DNA of 64,000 nt from Edolisoma coerulescens. Its lineage: Eukaryota > Chordata > Aves > Passeriformes > Campephagidae. Location of the stretch: positions 1,854,357 through 1,918,356 of the forward strand of contig VWZW01006279.1 in the NCBI GenBank assembly GCA_013397115.1, given 5' to 3'. Under the pieces are notes generated by a model. That model was not told the DNA's origin, did not search any database, and saw nothing but the letters and a program-made list of their open reading frames with translations. A program made the position numbers and the translations under genes. Every line of letters starts with the position of its first letter. Positions within the stretch are counted from its first letter, which is position 1. Shown here one piece after another: positions 10,457 through 26,100 of the stretch.

Positions 10457-13400
10457 TTTTGGTATCCTGAACTCACTCTATGTTATCTGTTTGAAAAGCT
10501 TTATCTCTTACTGAATAAAGAATCAGGCTGACAATTGTTCATGTAGCTAAACAACTCTCCTAGATAATAATTCTTTCATTTAACATATGAATTAATTTTT
10601 ACAAAACCTAGAGTCCTTCTGCTATCCTGTCTTCCACAGAATCTCTCTGATGGGATCAACACAATGCAATTGCAGAACGTTTGATTCCCGTGACTATTAT
10701 GTAGCACACAGCAGCTTTCTGAACAAAACATAAACTACTAGGCATGTCCAATGATGACAGTATCCATCACAGTTTATTCAAGAACAAGCGCATCTGTTAT
10801 CCTACGACAAGCACTTGTCTTTTGTAAGAGTCCTGACTAAGCGCTGCTGGAGTGAACCCATCATTCCTGTTGCTGCTTGAGCTCTGACTCCCTCTGACTC
10901 CCTCTCTTTCTGTCCCAGTGCCACCTGTCCTGTACCTTACAAACTCCTCTACTTGAAACTTTTACTAAAAAGGGAGAAAAGCTGAAGACAGAGAGGCATC
11001 TTTGGGATGGCAGAAGACCACAAGCAGTCACTACCGTGCTCCATGTGACTGCTGGAGGGCAGTCCCAGAATCAGGGGGAATATCCTCCCTTGAGGGCGAG
11101 AGGAGGTGACCCACAGGACTAGACTGAATAAATAATAGCAAGCTCTTATGTATGACCCCACATACGGCCAGACAGAGTGCAGTGGATCATCAGCCCAAAC
11201 AGGCCACTGGCCATTGATCAGTTTTGTACTAATCACTGCTCTGCAACTGCAGGCTTTCTTCCCAGGCATGGGAAGAAAGGTGAACAGGCTGTGCAACATG
11301 TTATGGCCCTTCTTTGCACTCATCTATCAAACACTGTGTAGACAAAGTGTTCTTATGAGAGGCCAGAAGCAATTACTTGTAGATGAATCTCTCAATATTG
11401 GAGCTCAGTCATGCTGACAGGGCAAAGTAGATGGGAAATTTGTGCCTCTCTTCCCTAATGGAAGATCATCTTTGCCCAGTTCATCAAACCAACCTTTTAT
11501 CATTCATCTCTCGCACTTTTTTTTTTCCTGTGAAGGGAATTTGCCAATATTTCTCATATAACCTAAAATGAATATATGAGCTCAGCAACTTCCATAAGAT
11601 ATCATCCATGGACCTGCCCAACATGTGATATTTTCAAAGGTTTTAAAAGTTTCCTTTAAATACAAGCTGAGCATATTCAGGAAATAAGAGAAGGGAAAAA
11701 AATACAGATTGACAAATAAATACAGAGAAACTTACTTTCCACAAAAAAGAACTTCTTGCAAAGGTTCACTTGCAGGGAACACAAGAAATGCCTATTCTTC
11801 TCCACATGGGCAAAAACTGGTGGAAAGAAGGGAAACAAAATTAGTAGAGCAGGAATACAGCTGGGAGACTTTTCAGTGTATTTTCTCTGAAAGAGAGGAA
11901 GGAGTCCAACTTCTCTAGTTTGGATAGAAATAGCCATATGTCGAGATTTCTGTTTAGAGAAATATATTGGGTAAATCTCATTTACTAAAATTATTTCTGT
12001 AACATTATCCAGTTATCTTTACAGATCTGTTGTTGATTTTAAGCCTCTTTCAATATTATGTGCTAAACACTCCGAAGTGCTATCTCTTCTAGCAACCACA
12101 TATTGATGAATGTTAGCAATTCACTAAAAAAACCCAACTTAAAGGCAGAGCACCCGAAGAGATACACCGTGCTCTGAAAGAAGAGTTGTAAAAACACATT
12201 GAAATACTTTCCTTCACAAATGTCATAGAAGCTCTTTGATCAGTTCTACTTTTCCAAACACACTGCAGTCTCTTCTCCAGCACAGACCAGAAAGCATCCA
12301 TCTCCTGTGGGCCACTGCATTCATGTTGGAGCAGCTTTGCTGCATTCTGACTCAGCAGGAAATGACCATCGCACTAGATTTTTCCAGCTTGTGCTAAGTA
12401 CAATGCAAAAAAAACCAACCCCAAACTGCTTTACTAATCTGACATTTGAATAGACTACATCCAAAATGCCAGCAGCTATCACATGTTCAACCTGTTTCAT
12501 GCCACATTTCTGCTAACAGTGGATGGGTTTTAACAATGGGCATTTCCCTGTCAACTCCAATCAATGCGAGACTTTGCACAAGAGTTACGGAATATGAAGC
12601 ACTGATCCATGTTTGGTTTGTGGTCAGCTCTGTAAACTGCTATGAAAAATGCCGCCATTCTTTTCACAAAAACTTAGCTTCAATGGCATAGGTAAAGAGG
12701 TTATTCCTCCAATAACGATGTGTGAAAGAGAAACCCCACAACATATACAGCAAACAGTTGTGTATTATTGACTGCTGAGACTAATATAAAAAAGCATTTT
12801 ATCAGAAGTTATTGTTATGGTATTTAGAGTCTTTGCTTGATCTCTCTCAATCCTCTACAATAATGTCACAAAAATGCAAAACACAGAAAATTACAGGTTT
12901 TCATATTTGAAGTGGAATTCATGGGTCTCTAATTATTTAGTATGAGAAGTCATGTAATATTAATGTGCCATGTCATCCAAAAAAAAAAAAAAAACAACCC
13001 ATGTCTTTTTTTTTTATTATTTCTCCTCCCTATCCTGTTAAGTAAGGAGGGAGATTTTCATCTAACACAGGGTTCACTTAATTCAGTGCAGTGGCACTGG
13101 CTCTTAGGGCACTTTCTACATCCTTTGCATGTGCACATTCGATATCATCAGACTCCATTTCCTTTTAACAATATCACTTGCAATACTTTTTTGTTATTCT
13201 AATAACTCACATTATGTGCCAGATAGTAGTGGAAAATGGTATAAATAAACAGTGAATCCCTTATTGAAACCCTACTATTCTCAATTACTTACTTTTTGGC
13301 TACAGGCTACGACTGTATTGATATGAATCCTGCAACTATGCTGTAGAAAAAATGTTTTATTATTTAGGCTTGTAGGCAAAACAAAAACCTCTTCCAATAT

Positions 13401-16400
13401 TTCTTAAGAAGACATTTTCCCTCATATAGAATTCACAAACTATTTATATAGTAATATGCCAAGTGACTACTCAATGTGACATATGGTTGTGGGTTGCTTT
13501 GTAGCTGTTTAAGAATAAAACTAATAAAGGACAAAGGATCTGAGCTTTTATTAGCTGTCTTGATTTAAACTGTCTTAATTAGATTAAATCGGTAAGTAAA
13601 AAGAGATGGCTTGAAATTTGTGTCTAAAATGGAAACATTTAATTTTGGAAATATGCTAGTTAAACAGAATTAATTTTTAAAAAATTATTTTAAATTCTTT
13701 CACTACCGGGGATTTCAGAGCCCTTACTTGGGCTGTTCAGGTATTTTCTCTTGCACAGTTTTTTCACTGACAATGGCTTTTCCTTTATGACTCTGAAACC
13801 AGTAAGTGATCTACTCCAGTTAATATATATTTCACAACAGAACTCATGACCTTACTACTATTTCAGGGAAAGGTTAGTCATTCTCCTCTCTGGTAGCAGG
13901 GGTGGTTTTTGGCAGCTTTATCAAATAAGATAGAGTTCTGCTTCTCTGCTTTAGTGCTTGTGCCCTTTAGGAGCTCTTCTGAGAGTTGAACAGACTGTAG
14001 GACATTGATTCTGGAATATGACTTGAAAAGACACAAAATTATAAATAAATAAAAAGCTTCCAAGTATTTCTTAATATAGGCATAAATATTTAATCATATG
14101 GACTACAGATATGTCTAGCATTTATCTTTATATTAGACACTATTAAAAGCCAATACGATTTTGTATTAGGTTTCAGAACACATGATGAGAGCACCACAGA
14201 ATTTTACATCCTTGCGCTGCTTGCTACTGTATGCTTGAATGTAACTAATTAAAATAAGTCCAGAAATACAAGAAAATAACTTCTGCTTTTAAAATAAAAA
14301 TTACTTGTAATAGAAGATATTAAGTGACATACTCAAAATGTTACATTCCCAAAATATAACAGAGTTCTCTCTCTTGGGACATATTTTCTATATTATTTAA
14401 TTTGGGAGGGATCAGGTGAGACAAAATTACAGAAAATTTATCTTGATTACATCATTCAGAGAAATTCCTCTTCACACAGGGGAAACATTTTAATGCATTA
14501 TAATAAGTTCCAATTAACCTTCAAAATAAGATTTAATAGAAAGTAAGAGTGGCATTAGCTTTGTCCTAATGGAGCTGAAAAAAATCCCAGAATAGGCTAG
14601 AAATGAAGCTGTACTTCTTGCTTTTTCTATTGTCATTATGAAAAATCCACCTGATACAAGTATGTTTAACTTAGTACATTCTGTTTCAGACATTTTTGAG
14701 GATATGACTACATACAAATATTTTACTATATTGCCTATTTTATGTTGATTGTGCAAACAAAAAGGGTGGGCATTATACAGGGCAGTACTGATACTGGATT
14801 TTATGTCTTCTTTACATAAATTTGGTAACGAGGTTTTCTGCTTTAACTACTGCTCAGAATTTGGATCTTATCCTGCAGAGAAAGAAAATGGTAAAAAACA
14901 ACTGCAGTTACTTCAGTCACAGAATATTTGAAAACTCTACATCAAAATAATCCAAATCCAACACAGATTTCCACTTACAAACAACTTTTTCAGACCTGGT
15001 CTTCCATCATCATGTCCTTTTTGAAACACTGGCAACTAAACCCTGATCTAGCTGATGCTGCAAATAGTCCCAATAGCTTGAAAAGTGAGGGGTCTGAGGA
15101 AACAACACTCTAACCTGGATTCAATAAAGTGTAATTTTAATATTTCATTTAGTTCCCCTAAAGCATGCATCTAGAAATAGTTATTTCTAGGATAAAGATT
15201 ATTTTTATTTTAGCAATACAGTGAAGTTGGCATATAATCCCTCCTCAATTGGCATTATTATATCTATCATTACTATTATAACATCCTTATCATCACTAGA
15301 ATGTCAATGTAACTAAGAAATTTTTTTTTTTAAAATCTTATTGATGTATTTAAAAAGAGCAAACACAAACCCCCCTCAGATGCTATGAAAAAATACAGTA
15401 TTAGTAGATCTGGTTGGCATGCAGCAAAGTTGTATGTCTTCAACTGCATTCATGGGAAATGAACAATCCTAACAGACCAGTGTCAATGAGGAGACATTAA
15501 CTTTGAAAGCAACATGTACTGCCCTCTTACAAAAAGATTTGTAGAAAACTTCCATTTGGCCTGATTTATACACAATATGCAAAGAACAGTTACTGCATGC
15601 ACACCCATCATTCTAGACGCAGGTACACGAAATAAAATTGCAGGCATTGAAGAAGCGGATGGAAGGAGTGAAATTAATTTCTGTCAAATGATACATAGAG
15701 CTTTTATTCCATTCCTTTAAGGAATACAGGAATCATGTGAAACAAGAGCAGCTTTAAGTATTAGTCTGGAAGTATCTTTGTAGCTACTGGGGATGATCTG
15801 GAACTGTCAGAGCTCCATAAATTGCTACACCACCAATGTCACAATCACTGGAGTGTTCTGCTGGTGAGACTTGCTTAACTCAGGTTAACGCTTATAAAGC
15901 ACTTAAACTTCAGGGGGACTGATACAAATTGCTCAGCTTTAACATGTTATTTAGCAGTGAAATGTGCTATTTTCTTACCCATTCTGAACTGTCAGTGAAA
16001 GAGTTGAAGTGCTACTAGATGGAATATTTCAAGCAACGGGCAGAATCCTTATGGGCTGAGACTCTATATAAGGTGCCCTTCGGACTGGATAAGAGGAGCA
16101 GAAAGAAGCTGCAATTTATTCATAGGATGTATCAGAATCCCGTTAAGAATGCAGTGTATCTACCCCCCCATGTGTTTCTGATAGAAATATACTGCCACGG
16201 CGGCAGATAATCCAATCATGTCTAAATCGGATCAATATGAACCTGCAAAAAATCAGAAAATCTGCACTTAGGAAATGTGTTTCAGCAAGAGCTGCATAAT
16301 TCTATTCTGGGACAAGGGCAACCTGGACTTTACAAATTTTCCATCATTCAAAAGAGTTACACTGGCTAAGTCTCACAAACTCAATGAATGGTATGAAACT

Positions 16401-19400
16401 GTCTTTTCTTTGAGCAGATCTACAGCATTTTGACGTCATTTGCAACTACAATGGTTGAAAGGTTAAACGAAATGAACATGTTTGAAGTCTGCCAGTTGAG
16501 CATATTCAAAATACAAAATGCATGAGAGGAAAGCATTGCCTCAGAAATTTTGGAAGTAATCAAGGCATATTCAGAAACACAGCTTGTACATTAAACTAAT
16601 TAGAAAGCAAAAAACCCCAACCAACACACAAAACAGAGAGAAAGTACATGAAATGGAATTCTAAAGGTTTAAAAAGCAACACAGTCCATAGAGAGCCATT
16701 ACACTTCCCTATTAACCCATAAATTTAGTTTAGTGTAAATTAATAACTGAGATCAGGTATTGGTATTTTGTTAACTGGTAATAATCAATGGGGATTTTAG
16801 TTCAAGTGTTTTGCAACGTGTACTACAAGACTAGAAAAACTAGAACACTAACAGGTTCTGAATTTCACTTAGTGTGATAAAAATCCCAACATCAGCACAG
16901 CAGCTCTTCAGTAAGTATTCCCAAGGATATCAGGTTTTCTACACAATACCACAAATGAGCAGCTTGGCTAAGGCTTATGGACTAAATTAGGAAATTAAAA
17001 ACATATCTTGCCTTCTGCTAACTAAGAAAAGATTTTTTTGATGTGTCTTTTCCAAAAAGTTATACTAGAAAGATGCACTAGGAAGTGAATTGATGAACTA
17101 GACATTAGGGGATAACACACACTTCACTATTCTTCATTTCCAGTGTGCTGAATGCATATAATCTGCAAAGACTGAAGATCTAGGAAAAAACCCTATATAG
17201 ATTTACTTTCTACTTGAAAGCTAAGAAGCATTAGCCTTTATTTATGCTATTACCTTTTCATGGAAAGCTCCATGTCCGAAGCACCAGAATAGCATATGGC
17301 TATTTGTTAGCCTACTAAACCAAAGTTTATGAAAGTTAACAACTATTGCACTAATAATCGGTGCCAAAGGCAGCATCCACTGTGAATCTGACCTTTTCAC
17401 ATCTCTGCAAAAACCAACCACATAATTTGCAGCAAGTTAAAACAGACCTTTTTCCTTGGGCTTGGTTTCTTGACAGAAAGAACGCTCCGTGAAATTGATT
17501 AAAATCCAATTCTGCTCCAGTGTCAAATGATTGCAATATTATTTGAGAGCTTCTGAGCTCACATTTGTCCTTCTCTGGCTCTGGAGGACTCTTTCAGAAA
17601 GTGTACCCAGAGAAAGTGCACCCTGAGGGGCATTTCTCAGTAATTGTGGTGGATATATTTTGCAAGAGTGAGTACATCTACACTTTAAACTGCAGTGCAG
17701 TGTTGATGTAACTGAGCCAGATTCGTACTGGAACCAACCTAGCTATAATAACATGTAGTTCTGGATGAGCTAAGTTAATCTGGCTTGTAGGAGAATCAGC
17801 CAGCCTTACGTACCATTTCCCGCTCTATCATCCTGTGCTAATATGCTGAGCTTTGTCTACAACCTGTGCCAATATATCTTGCCTATCTGTAAGCCACCAC
17901 TGCAGCGCGTTAAGCTACAGAAGACTGCATTTTGAAATGTGATAGGAGATACCCTAAAAGACAGCAAAAGTTGTACCTTTCATTCTCAGATATGTCTGTT
18001 TGAACTGGATATCTGAGGATCAGTAACCATGGAAAACGGAGACTTTCATCTCCACTTACTAAAATCTTTATGCAAATGTTGCTATTCACACAGTGTCTGT
18101 CAATGTTCCTCCATACAGATGCCTTCCAAAGTTTTTCATGCCCATAAACACCTTGTGTGTTTGAAGTGACAAGACTTGCTGTAGAAGGCCTGACAAACTT
18201 GAATTTTCATGATTTTTCTCCTGAGACACTCCTGTTCCTGAGCAGGCTTCACAGAACACTGTCACGTGGACAGATCACAAGACAGAGGTGGATCGAAGGA
18301 GAAGCAGCTGCTTCAATATAGTGAATTTTATGTTAAGCAGATTCACTAGACAGCCCTAGTGCCCATTCTGCCTTACTAATGAAGCATTCCTTGTCCACAG
18401 CAAAAAGTGACAGCATACTACGCTGTCTATGCCCAAATCCCTAGCTTTCAGCGATCCCACTGAATCGCATAAAATCAAAAGCTCTGCACAGCATTTTCAG
18501 AGATGCATTTATGGTATAGTACAGCAATAAAAACATTCTCTCCTTTTTGGTCAGAGTGGTCACAAGCCTTTTGATAAGAAAAATGCCAACATGGCATATT
18601 GATAATTCATTAGACAAAGATCCCCTTGTGTAAATCAAGAGTGATTCAACCAAACAAGATGCAATGCTTACAAATATGTCAACAAGTCACATTGGCTTGT
18701 CTTAAAAATCCCTTTGTTTGAGAAAAAAACTTGTCTTCCTGTTGCTTTCCTAATGGTAGCGTGTAGCTCTAAAGATGTGTTAAGAAAAACTTTACTTGAG
18801 GGATTTGTTTGTCAAAACTTGTCACTGAGTTTAGCCTGTAAAATGACAGCAGGAATTAAATCTTGGATGCAAACATTTTCTTAGGATGCCCATGCAGACC
18901 TTTCTCAGGCAAAATTCTTATTTATTTGGGTAACAGGGAGAAAGCTGGTAGAATTAAGCTTTTATTGTATGCTTTTCTTGATCGCTGTTTCATAGAATAG
19001 ATATCTTTTTGACGTTTCTAACATTTGTTACTGCCTCATTTATTCAGTTCCTAAATCTGTAATCCCTGCTAAGGCAAAAGTCATACTGAATTGACTAGAA
19101 AATTGACACAAATAAACATCAATTTCTCCTTGGCTCTGCTACTGAAAAAGAAAATAAATTTAATTGTCACATTATTAAATCTTGGAAACAACTGTGCTTC
19201 ATAATATATAACTCCAACCAGGGAACATCATCAGCAAACAACTATGATGGCATCTAGTCATTCATAAAAACGACAGGATACTGTTCCCTTCCCCAAAAAG
19301 ATAAAGTTCTTTTAATACACTGGGTTGTGCAGAAGGGAGCAGACAAGATCTCAAGGACACTGTTTATGAATACATGAATTGTGGCAGCCCCATTGGCAGG

Positions 19401-21350
19401 ATATCAAGTCTGAAGGACTTACTGATCGAACATTATGTGAATGAAGTATTTGATACACTCACACAGACTCAGTATCACGTCCAAATGAGACACTGCAGCC
19501 TCAGATATGTCTCATATTCTTTGAACGTACCAGGTGGAACCACTGGCTTATTACACCAGTGGTTATGAAAGAACTTGAGATCCCACTCACCATCCATAGC
19601 AATCCTTAACCATTTCACACGGTAAGATTTTAACCTAGCTACTCAAGAGAAACAAACTAAAGCACTACACATTATAATTGTCTTTAAAGACTATAAGGCA
19701 TCTTACAGCAACACCTTAATAACCATATCATTAAGCATGTGATCTAAATGGAGCAAAAAAGGACCTTCAAAGTAAATGCTCACTATCTTTTCTAAGCACT
19801 CCAAAGTAAGTCCTCCTCTTGCTGATACTTGTGCAAAGCCACTGGGCTCAATTCCATTGTGTTACTGATGTTGCCTGAGTGAAAAGGATCACAGGACACA
19901 ATTTATAAGACTGTTACCTGAGAGTCTTGGAATCCTTACAGAGGAGAGTGAATCAGAGAAAAGAGAGCAGCAGTACGATGAATCCGGAAGACTTTCATGT
20001 AGGCAGTGGACAGAGAGGGCTAAGTGCAAGTGAACAAAATTTAGGAAAAAGCCTTCTAAAATGGCATGCTAAGGAAATACAGCAGAAAGCATGTACAGGG
20101 GGAGAAGGACTGAGTGGAATAAAACCAAGTTTGATACACAAGGTGAATTTGTGGGGGATTTCAAAGATGCAGAATTATACACTTCAGGAAGATGGCCAAA
20201 AAAGGTACAACGGGGTTAGGTAAGGGGAAGGGAAGCAATGGAAGTGTCAAGTCAGCTAGGAAAGTGTAGGTTACAAGACATATGTTACAAGTGACAGGAA
20301 TCAAATTAGGAAAGTATTAAGGCACAGACAGAGGTGGGAGGTGAGGAAAATGTTGTGTGTTATACAAGAATAGATGATACGAAAATTTGGTAGTAATCTG
20401 AATATGAAAAGAAATGGAGAAATGAAATATACCTAAATATACCTTCTGTTTCCCACCACACTGATGAGAATGAATGGGATAAATAGTAATAGAATGATAG
20501 AACACAAAAGTATTTGGGATCAAAATATAGCCCTCATTTTGATACTAAAAATACCAGTAAAATAGCTACAGTGAGATAGCAAAGTTCAGGAGAAAGCTGT
20601 TTTATTTAGTTGTGCATTTACTCCTTGAGTTGTCAGACCACCAACACGACAAATGGCACGGTTCTTTTAACAGAGAATTCTACTAAGGGTAAAGGCTGGT
20701 GGGGTTCACAGCAGATCCTCCAGTGTTTTTAACAAAACTGTATTTTGCCAGACAAGTAGCAAACCAAAAGCACAACTCTTGGCCTGCGCTAGAGCTGACA
20801 GATGTGCACGATTTTGGGTAACATGCCTTCATTCCGTATGTCCAGCAACATTGCAGCAGAGCTGAATGAGAGAGATTACTTGTGGCTCCAGCCTCATACA
20901 ATCAGCTTAGCACCATAAAGAATGCGACAAGATGAGGTCTGCAAATTGGACAGTTCAGTCTGGGCACTGTATTTTTTTTTTAGGTGGATACATAATCCTC
21001 ATTGTTTGTGATTGATCCTGTCTCAGCCAGCAACTGAGATGACATTTCAGTCCCAGGTCCCTGAAGTTCAGAAGTTTACAGCCTTCTGATCAGAAAGATA
21101 CATTGAATGGAATTTTTTCAAGTGCAAGATTATTTAAAACTAACTTTTATGCTCAGAAATGCCTTTTCTTCTTTTTGTTTTACTATTTTTTTTGTATCTA
21201 GGTAACTCAAACCCATTTTTAAAAAGAAAACATGGGTAGATTGAACAAATGAAGTTAAGTGTAAGATTTAAGAAATTACCATACATCTATACTGTATTAA
21301 TCTTACTACCTGTGCAGTGAAGTTCATGGAACATACTCCTGCATTCAAGT

Positions 21351-21435
21351 GACAGAATTACAGAAAAATTTACATGGGAAGGAACCTCTGGAAATCATCT
21401 GGTTCCGACCTCATGTCCTGAAAAGCCTAGAAGAC
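21351..21435 (-). mobile_element. CR1 LINE 3' end fragment
   Basis: The plus strand reads as the reverse complement of a CR1 3' end: CAGAATTACAG, then GGAAGGAACCTCTGGAAATC and ATCTGGTTCCGACCT. The inner end fades out near 21435. It is truncated and non-coding. Confidence 0.7.
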
Positions 21436-22989
21436 GATATTGCAGCACTATGTACCAAGAATTCAGAAGAGCTCAATGTGAGATCTTACAGAATGGGAGG
21501 GTGTTGATCTCACTCCAATCCCTGCCCTCACAAGCATGGTGACATAGGTAACCAAAAGTCTGTTCAGCATTCATAATGGAGATACAATCCTTGCAATGAC
21601 ACGGTGAACAGGAAATTCTCGTTTCTTTTTAGGCTGGCAAACACGTGCTGCTGCTGGATGTTCGTTTCTGTCGACCTTTAGGCAACAACAAACAATCTAT
21701 TCTTCCCACCCACTTCTGTGAGTCACCAGGATTTACTCGCTGACCTGTCTCCTGAAGTGGGTGTCCTCGGAAGGTCACTTAGATGTGTGCTGTTATCTTG
21801 ATGACCTCATCTGGGTGCCATTCTCACGGTCCTTCTCACATGGTTACTTTGGTGCTTCTACACCCATTCAATCCCATTCTCAACAGTCAAGGTGCCCACT
21901 ACAATTCTCAACAAAAGTAGAGACAGGTCTGAAGGGCTTTGTCCATTTGAGTATTTTGAACCCTCCTCGATGATGGAGGGCTCCCAAATCCCCCAGGCAA
22001 TGACTCACAGTGAGGAATGCACTCTTGTGCCTCTTGGCTCTTTCACTGATTCTGGGTGCAGACCCAGGACAACCTCTCATACCATGCACATTGCTACCCA
22101 TGCATAAAGCAAACACATGACCAGGAGAAAGGTTTTCAAAGCCACACAAGTGGCAGTAAATTGAGTAGAATATTTGAGAGGTTTGACAGACATTGACATC
22201 TACCTCTATGGTCAGTAGAGATCACAGGGCTGCTCTGGAGAAACAAAGCCAGATGAATACCCCTAGCTAAAAAACACCTACTTGGAAATGTTGGCTACTG
22301 CTATAAGATTTCTTAAATTCTACCAGAATCTGTTTGGCAGATGACATTTTACCCCCTACCTATATGGAACAGCCATAGCTTGGGGTCTAGTCATCCCTGA
22401 GGGTGGCAGCCTCTTCTCCACCTCTGACACGAGGCTGGCCTTTAGGGGAGAGTCCTCAGTTTTAGCAGGGGCACTTAATACAATTTCCATATGCCTGTCT
22501 TCATCTGTGGACTTCTAGACATTACACATTCTTGGCAGTGTAAATTAACAATAAAAGAAACATACAAAATTGACAGTTGACTACTTTATTTCAACCACCC
22601 ATGAACTGCACTATCAAATAAAGATAAAATTTATATGTATGTATTTTAACAGGAACATTCACATTTTCAGGTATTTTTCTTTATAATATATTACTTTTTT
22701 GATTATTCTGATTTTCAAAAGCAGGTCTAACACACAGTGCATTTTCCAGCAAGTGTTACAAAGGAGGGAGTGTGTTGTCTCACACACTATATTCCATACT
22801 TATAAATCCATTACTATATATTTGGGAGAATGCATAGATAAAAGCTTAAATCGAAATTTTCACATTGAAAATGAGCACTAGTATCTCTTCATAAAAGAAA
22901 CCACATCAGATATAATATTGTTGCTAGTGACTGCTGTTCAACTGGAATAAAATACTGCATTTCTGAAAATGCAGAAAAAAAGAACTGGA

Positions 22990-23120
22990 AATTTAAGGCC
23001 AGGTTGGATGGGGCTTTGAACAACCTGGTCTAGTGGACAATGTCCCTGACCTTGGCAGGAGAGTTGGAACTAGATGATCTCTGAAGTCCCCTCCAACCCA
23101 AACCATTCTATGATTCCATG
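22990..23120 (+). mobile_element. CR1 LINE 3' end fragment
   Basis: This is a clear match to the CR1 3' end as recalled: GGCCAGGTTGGATGGGGCTT, AACCTGGTCTAGTGGA, GAACTAGATGATCTC and CCTCCAACCCAAACC, closing with ATTCTATGATTCCATG at about 23105-23120. It is the best-preserved CR1 tail in the window, which suggests one of the younger subfamilies. Confidence 0.9.
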
Positions 23121-26100
23121 AAAAGTAGCTCAATATATTACTTTAAACATTACATTAATAGATGAATGTTTTAATCTACAGGTAGCATATATATAATATG
23201 TATGTGTACCATAATGTTTAGCTGGATAATTTTATCTGACATTTGAAGAAAATTATTCAGTCATAGCTGTGCTCTACAATGAGTACTTGAAAGGGAGTCA
23301 CACACACATACAAACACAGACATTCCCCACCTGTAAGCCCTCTTCACCAGAGGATACAAGATGTCTCTATTGAAAAGCTGATTCAAGACTGAAGAAAAGA
23401 AAGATTTAACAGAATTATCAGGGAGCTACTTAAATAAAAGAGAAGCTTCGTTTAAACAATTTAAAGCTGGGACACAATGGTATTATCATAATGCCGAGTA
23501 TTAATTGTTATGTTTGCTCTTTCCGGCCTGTCACAATGATGAACAATAATGATTGCACAATGTGAGATATTCACCATTTAGCTAATTCACTCAGTCTAGG
23601 CAGGGGACCAAAGATGTTTCTATAGTGTCTATTCCTTAACAACGGCCCTTTTTGGTTCCCAGTGTAACTCAAAGAAATCCTAAAATTGGTGTGACCTGTG
23701 CATATCTTGCCTGTCATATCCCAGAGCCTAAAAGCCAGCTGCCCGAACACAACAGCCACAACTCTTAAATTCAGTCTTTCCAGGGCAGCTGTCACTCTGG
23801 AGAGGCAGAGCAGAGATCTAGGACTTCAGTTCCCTTTCTCTCAGACTTCCAGCAGACAGAAAAATCACGAAAAAAAACCCCCAAGTTCCATGGACATCTG
23901 GAGCTGTATGCAAGACGTGGGCTTTGTCAAGTGTCCTCCCTGGAACCAGTGGGTTGAGCTGAACAGACCCCCAATATTTACCCATTTCCTATCAACACAA
24001 TTCCCTGTGGTTTCCCCATTATCACTTTGCTCATCAGTGAATGTATGATGCTTGCTGTTTGCTGCCTAACACACTGCATTTCTTTTTGCAGATGGGTGAA
24101 TAACCATTCATATCTCTGACTAGAGTCTTTCTTTTGCTAGAGATATGCAACTGGATTTGTGTGAGGCAGCTGCTCAGTATTTGTGTGCCAGTCTGAGTGG
24201 TCCAGTATGTCATGGTGGACAGATGACGTCAGTTCTGGAGCAGGCAGCCCAGGAACTGGGCCACTGCTTAGTGCTATGAATGCTGATGAAATTGCTTTCC
24301 CAAGATTTGTTTCTTCTCTCAGAACAATATGATCTTGCAATATATGGGTTCAGTTTGATTTTTTTTTTCTTTTCTACAAGTCTTTCAGGCTTTGCCCATT
24401 GTCTGAGTGCTCCACACTCCTTCAGTGTATTCTCTAGAAAATTTGATATAAGCATTGCAGTGTGTCTGGTAGTGCAAAATTAGGTATTTTAGCAGGCATA
24501 CTGCCAGGGCAGAAATTTGTTCTCATCCACATGCCAGTGCAGAAATCCCAGTCGTAATTAATATTTCTTCCTGAAAGACCCTTATCTTCTCCACCATAAA
24601 AAAGCACAAGCCAAAACAAACAAAAACCCACTCAAAACACAGCAAACCACTCCAAACCATTGCGACTCAAAACTGATGCCAAATAATATTATCTCCTCCT
24701 TTGGAATTTTCTGACATACCCTACTTGTTGCACTTCTGTCTGTTTAAACAGCGTATTTTGCACAGCAAAATCTGCATTATTGTGTCTTGTCCATGAAAGT
24801 TATTGCTGATGTTTTAACAGCAAACAATGAATCTAAGCTATGTGCATTACTATAACACACACATACACATTTCAATTTTAAATTTTATGAATATACAAAC
24901 ATAAAAGCAAGTGTTGATTGAAGTTGACCCTTATCAACCCTCTAAACATTCCCAGACAAATGCAACTCTTCAAACAAGATCAAAAAAGTGCTGGGCCAGC
25001 AGTAATGGAGTGATATGAACCTTACTCTTCAATACAGACAGACATGTGCTGATCACTGTATATTTTTTATTTCCCAGGGTTTACTATTTCTCATAGCATT
25101 ATTTCATGCCTCTTTTTGCTCGTTATCTGTGCTTCGGTTGACATTGCTAATGTGTGAGCAGCAAAATAAAACACATAGGGCAACTCTTTGAAACAACTTA
25201 GAAAAAAAAAATCCCTGCTCCAATGAGGTCGGCTTTCTTGCAAGCAGACAGACAAGACTGTAAGCGAAATAAAAGAGGGGAAAAAACTAAGCATAAAGAC
25301 ATAACACTGCTAATGAAAGAAGTGCAGAGTGATGCAGTAAAAAGGAGGAGGCATCAAATGTGCAGCAGGATTGTTTATTACAAGTTACTGTTTTACAATC
25401 AGTGGATAGGTATTTCTGTTTTGGACACCTGCACAGAATTATGTCCACAGCTCCACTTTACTGATCATACTGTGTGAAATTGTTTCTCTTCCTTGAGCAA
25501 AAGGCAAACAAAAGGTTACAGGGATGAACTTGTTTGTAAAGTAATCTGCATCACTGAATGCAGAAAATTTCCACACATGTATCTGTGATGTCAATTTATA
25601 CCCTTGGTCTGGCTAGCAAATATAAATATACATGTCCATATATTTGCATAATTTAAAATACTCTAGCTCTCTTGAGAAGGTAGCATGTATAAATGTGTGT
25701 GTGTGCAGGTGCGTGTGTTCTAGAACTAGAGAAAAGCTGTTACCCTCTCAAGATACCTACAGAATTTCAAATACACACCCATGCACTATATGAGCTATCT
25801 GTATAAATGACAAACAGTGACTGAAGCATCCTTTTAATGTTAATAAAACTGAAAATTAGTTATAAGACTGGCACAACTGACATTTATCTTCATGAATAAT
25901 TTTACTTTACTGAAACAGAAAATAGGCAGGCCACTTAATTTTTAACAGGGCATAAAGTTCAGAAGGCTGTTCAATCTATTCATAGCCATAAAAACTGAAT
26001 ATCAAAACTGCATTTAAAAGACCCACACATGAAAGTTTCTATGTGTTTTTGTGCCATTCCTCCCTCCTCCCGGTCCCAAAGTCAATGAGAATTCATATTT

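Noticed and set aside
10949..11323. 124-codon minus-strand frame
   Set aside because: The composition is not protein-like, no motif is recognised, and a plus-strand frame overlaps it.
16055..16070. Strong TATATAAG box
   Set aside because: No Inr, CpG content, downstream gene or LTR structure supports a promoter. AT-rich DNA gives such motifs by chance.
21740..22150. Possible further CR1 body next to the CR1 tail at 21351-21435
   Set aside because: The spacing to the tail is wrong, and only a few words resemble CR1. The match is too weak to annotate.
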